Origin: Bradymonas sp963697525
GTDB lineage: Bacteria; Myxococcota_A; Bradymonadia; Bradymonadales; Bradymonadaceae
Direction: 5' to 3'
Assembly (NCBI GenBank): GCA_963697525.1
Contig: OY969087.1
Span: 5,146,001-5,210,000 of the forward strand
DNA length: 64,000 nucleotides
Made by a program: the position numbers and the translations under genes. Each line of letters starts with the position of its first letter. Position 1 is the first letter of the stretch. The notes beneath the pieces were generated by a model, which had not been told where the DNA came from, ran no database searches, and was given only the letters and a program-made list of their open reading frames with translations. Shown here one piece after another: positions 63,398 to 64,000 of this stretch.

Positions 63398-64000
63398 ATG
63401 GATCCCATGATTTTTGCCCTGCCCGACAGTCAGCCCCTGGCCACGCGCCTGGGCCAGACCCTTCACCTACCCGTGGGCACATTGGCCGCGCGTCGCTTCC
63501 CCGACGGGGAATCGTGGCTGCGCGTGCTCGACGACTGTGTCGGCCGCGACGCGGTGGTCGTCGCCGACCTGAGCCGGCCCGACATCAAGCTCGCCCAACT
63601 GTTATTCGCCGCCGAGACGTTGCGCGACCTGGGGGCGCGCCGGGTGGGCCTGGTGGCCCCGTATCTGGCCTATATGCGTCAGGACGAGCGCTTCCAGCGC
63701 GGCGAGGCGCTCACCTCGGCCTACTTCGCCGAGCTCATCGCCCAGCATTATCGGTGGCTCGTCACCGTCGATCCGCACCTGCACCGGCTGGGCTCGCTGG
63801 CCGAGCTGTACCGCATCCCGACCTTCGTGGCCCGATCGGCGCCGTTCGTCGCCCACTGGCTCGCCGGCCAGACCCACGCGCCCGTGCTCGTGGGGCCGGA
63901 CGCCGAAAGCGAGCAGTGGGTCGCCGAGGTCGCCGGACTGCTCGGCTGCCCGCATGTCATCTTCGAGAAGACCCGCCACGGCGACCGCCACGTCGAGCTC
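63398..64000 (+). CDS. prs: Ribose-phosphate pyrophosphokinase (PRPP synthetase), cut by window end
   Basis: The first 201 codons are in the window, with no stop. The chain has RRFPDGESWLRV near 32-43, APYLAYMRQDERF, and VDPHLHRLGSL (near 128-138), and ends in EKTRHGDRHVEL, the family signature with the PRPP-site Lys. The sequence is a compact relative of PRPP synthetase and could belong to a short archaeal-like class. The ATG at 63398 is followed by another at 63407; both lack a strong ribosome site. Confidence 0.85.
   Translation, partial: MDPMIFALPDSQPLATRLGQTLHLPVGTLAARRFPDGESWLRVLDDCVGRDAVVVADLSRPDIKLAQLLFAAETLRDLGARRVGLVAPYLAYMRQDERFQRGEALTSAYFAELIAQHYRWLVTVDPHLHRLGSLAELYRIPTFVARSAPFVAHWLAGQTHAPVLVGPDAESEQWVAEVAGLLGCPHVIFEKTRHGDRHVEL

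Overview
The window is GC-rich and densely coded. It looks like chromosome from a predatory or social deltaproteobacterial-type lineage (Myxococcota/Bradymonadota-like). That placement is inference from style: many lipoproteins with Asp/Ala/Gly-rich linkers after the lipobox, a eukaryote-like Ser/Thr kinase with a PEGA domain, long TPR proteins, beta-propeller and PAN-domain surface proteins, and two MoxR/DUF58/VWA gene sets. No rRNA or phylogenetic marker is present to prove it.

Layout. 1-5742: end of a MoxR ATPase, a DUF58 protein and two large membrane VWA proteins, tightly overlapping (MoxR-VWA locus 1). 5884-8354: an HscC-type Hsp70 overlapping by one base a J-domain partner. 8454-9855: a DUF1326 plus DUF2182 pair. 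9982-17253: a surface/lipoprotein block with a PKD-like lipoprotein, a double PAN lipoprotein, two TPR proteins of matching architecture around a frameshifted SBBP-type propeller, and a Ser/Thr kinase. 17501-19292: a rhodanese-like protein without the catalytic Cys, a conserved-looking acidic protein and a DUF421 membrane protein. 19765-25578: one TPR lipoprotein of about 1937 residues, preceded by a structured inverted-repeat element. 25622-27463 (minus): hisG short form and hisZ. 27781-28494: an RNase HI domain with an unusual N-terminal segment. 28547-39108: MoxR-VWA locus 2, a Bat operon in which batB/batC and batD/batE are each fused. 39105-41304: a lipoprotein (minus) and an SCP2-type thiolase (plus). 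41378-41573: a small non-coding element with terminal inverted repeats. 41626-46431 (minus): bioB-bioA-bioD-bioF-mscL. 46732-48529: an R2/ferritin-like protein lacking expected metal ligands, and a HAD hydrolase. 49070-49762 (minus): a fatty acid hydroxylase-type membrane protein. 50055-55012: two overlapping lipoprotein genes whose C-terminal regions resemble the BPI/LBP (TULIP) lipid-binding fold. 55056-60267: a FIST sensor protein (minus), then a PAS kinase, a receiver protein and a REC-GAF-kinase. 60342-62154: a DUF445 membrane protein and a small lipoprotein. 62261-62502: a long imperfect inverted repeat, next to tRNA-Asn. 63398-end: PRPP synthetase, cut by the window edge.

How it fits together: most genes serve the cell envelope. 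MoxR ATPases with VWA proteins probably assemble or monitor periplasmic/membrane complexes; the kinase, TPR and propeller block and the two-component block are likely sensing modules; housekeeping islands (his, bio, RNase H, PRPP synthetase, tRNA) are interspersed.

The most promising leads for something undescribed are the paired BPI/TULIP-like lipoproteins (50055-55012), the doubly fused Bat operon (33135-39108) and three unrelated intergenic inverted-repeat elements (19495-19756, 41378-41573, 62261-62502).
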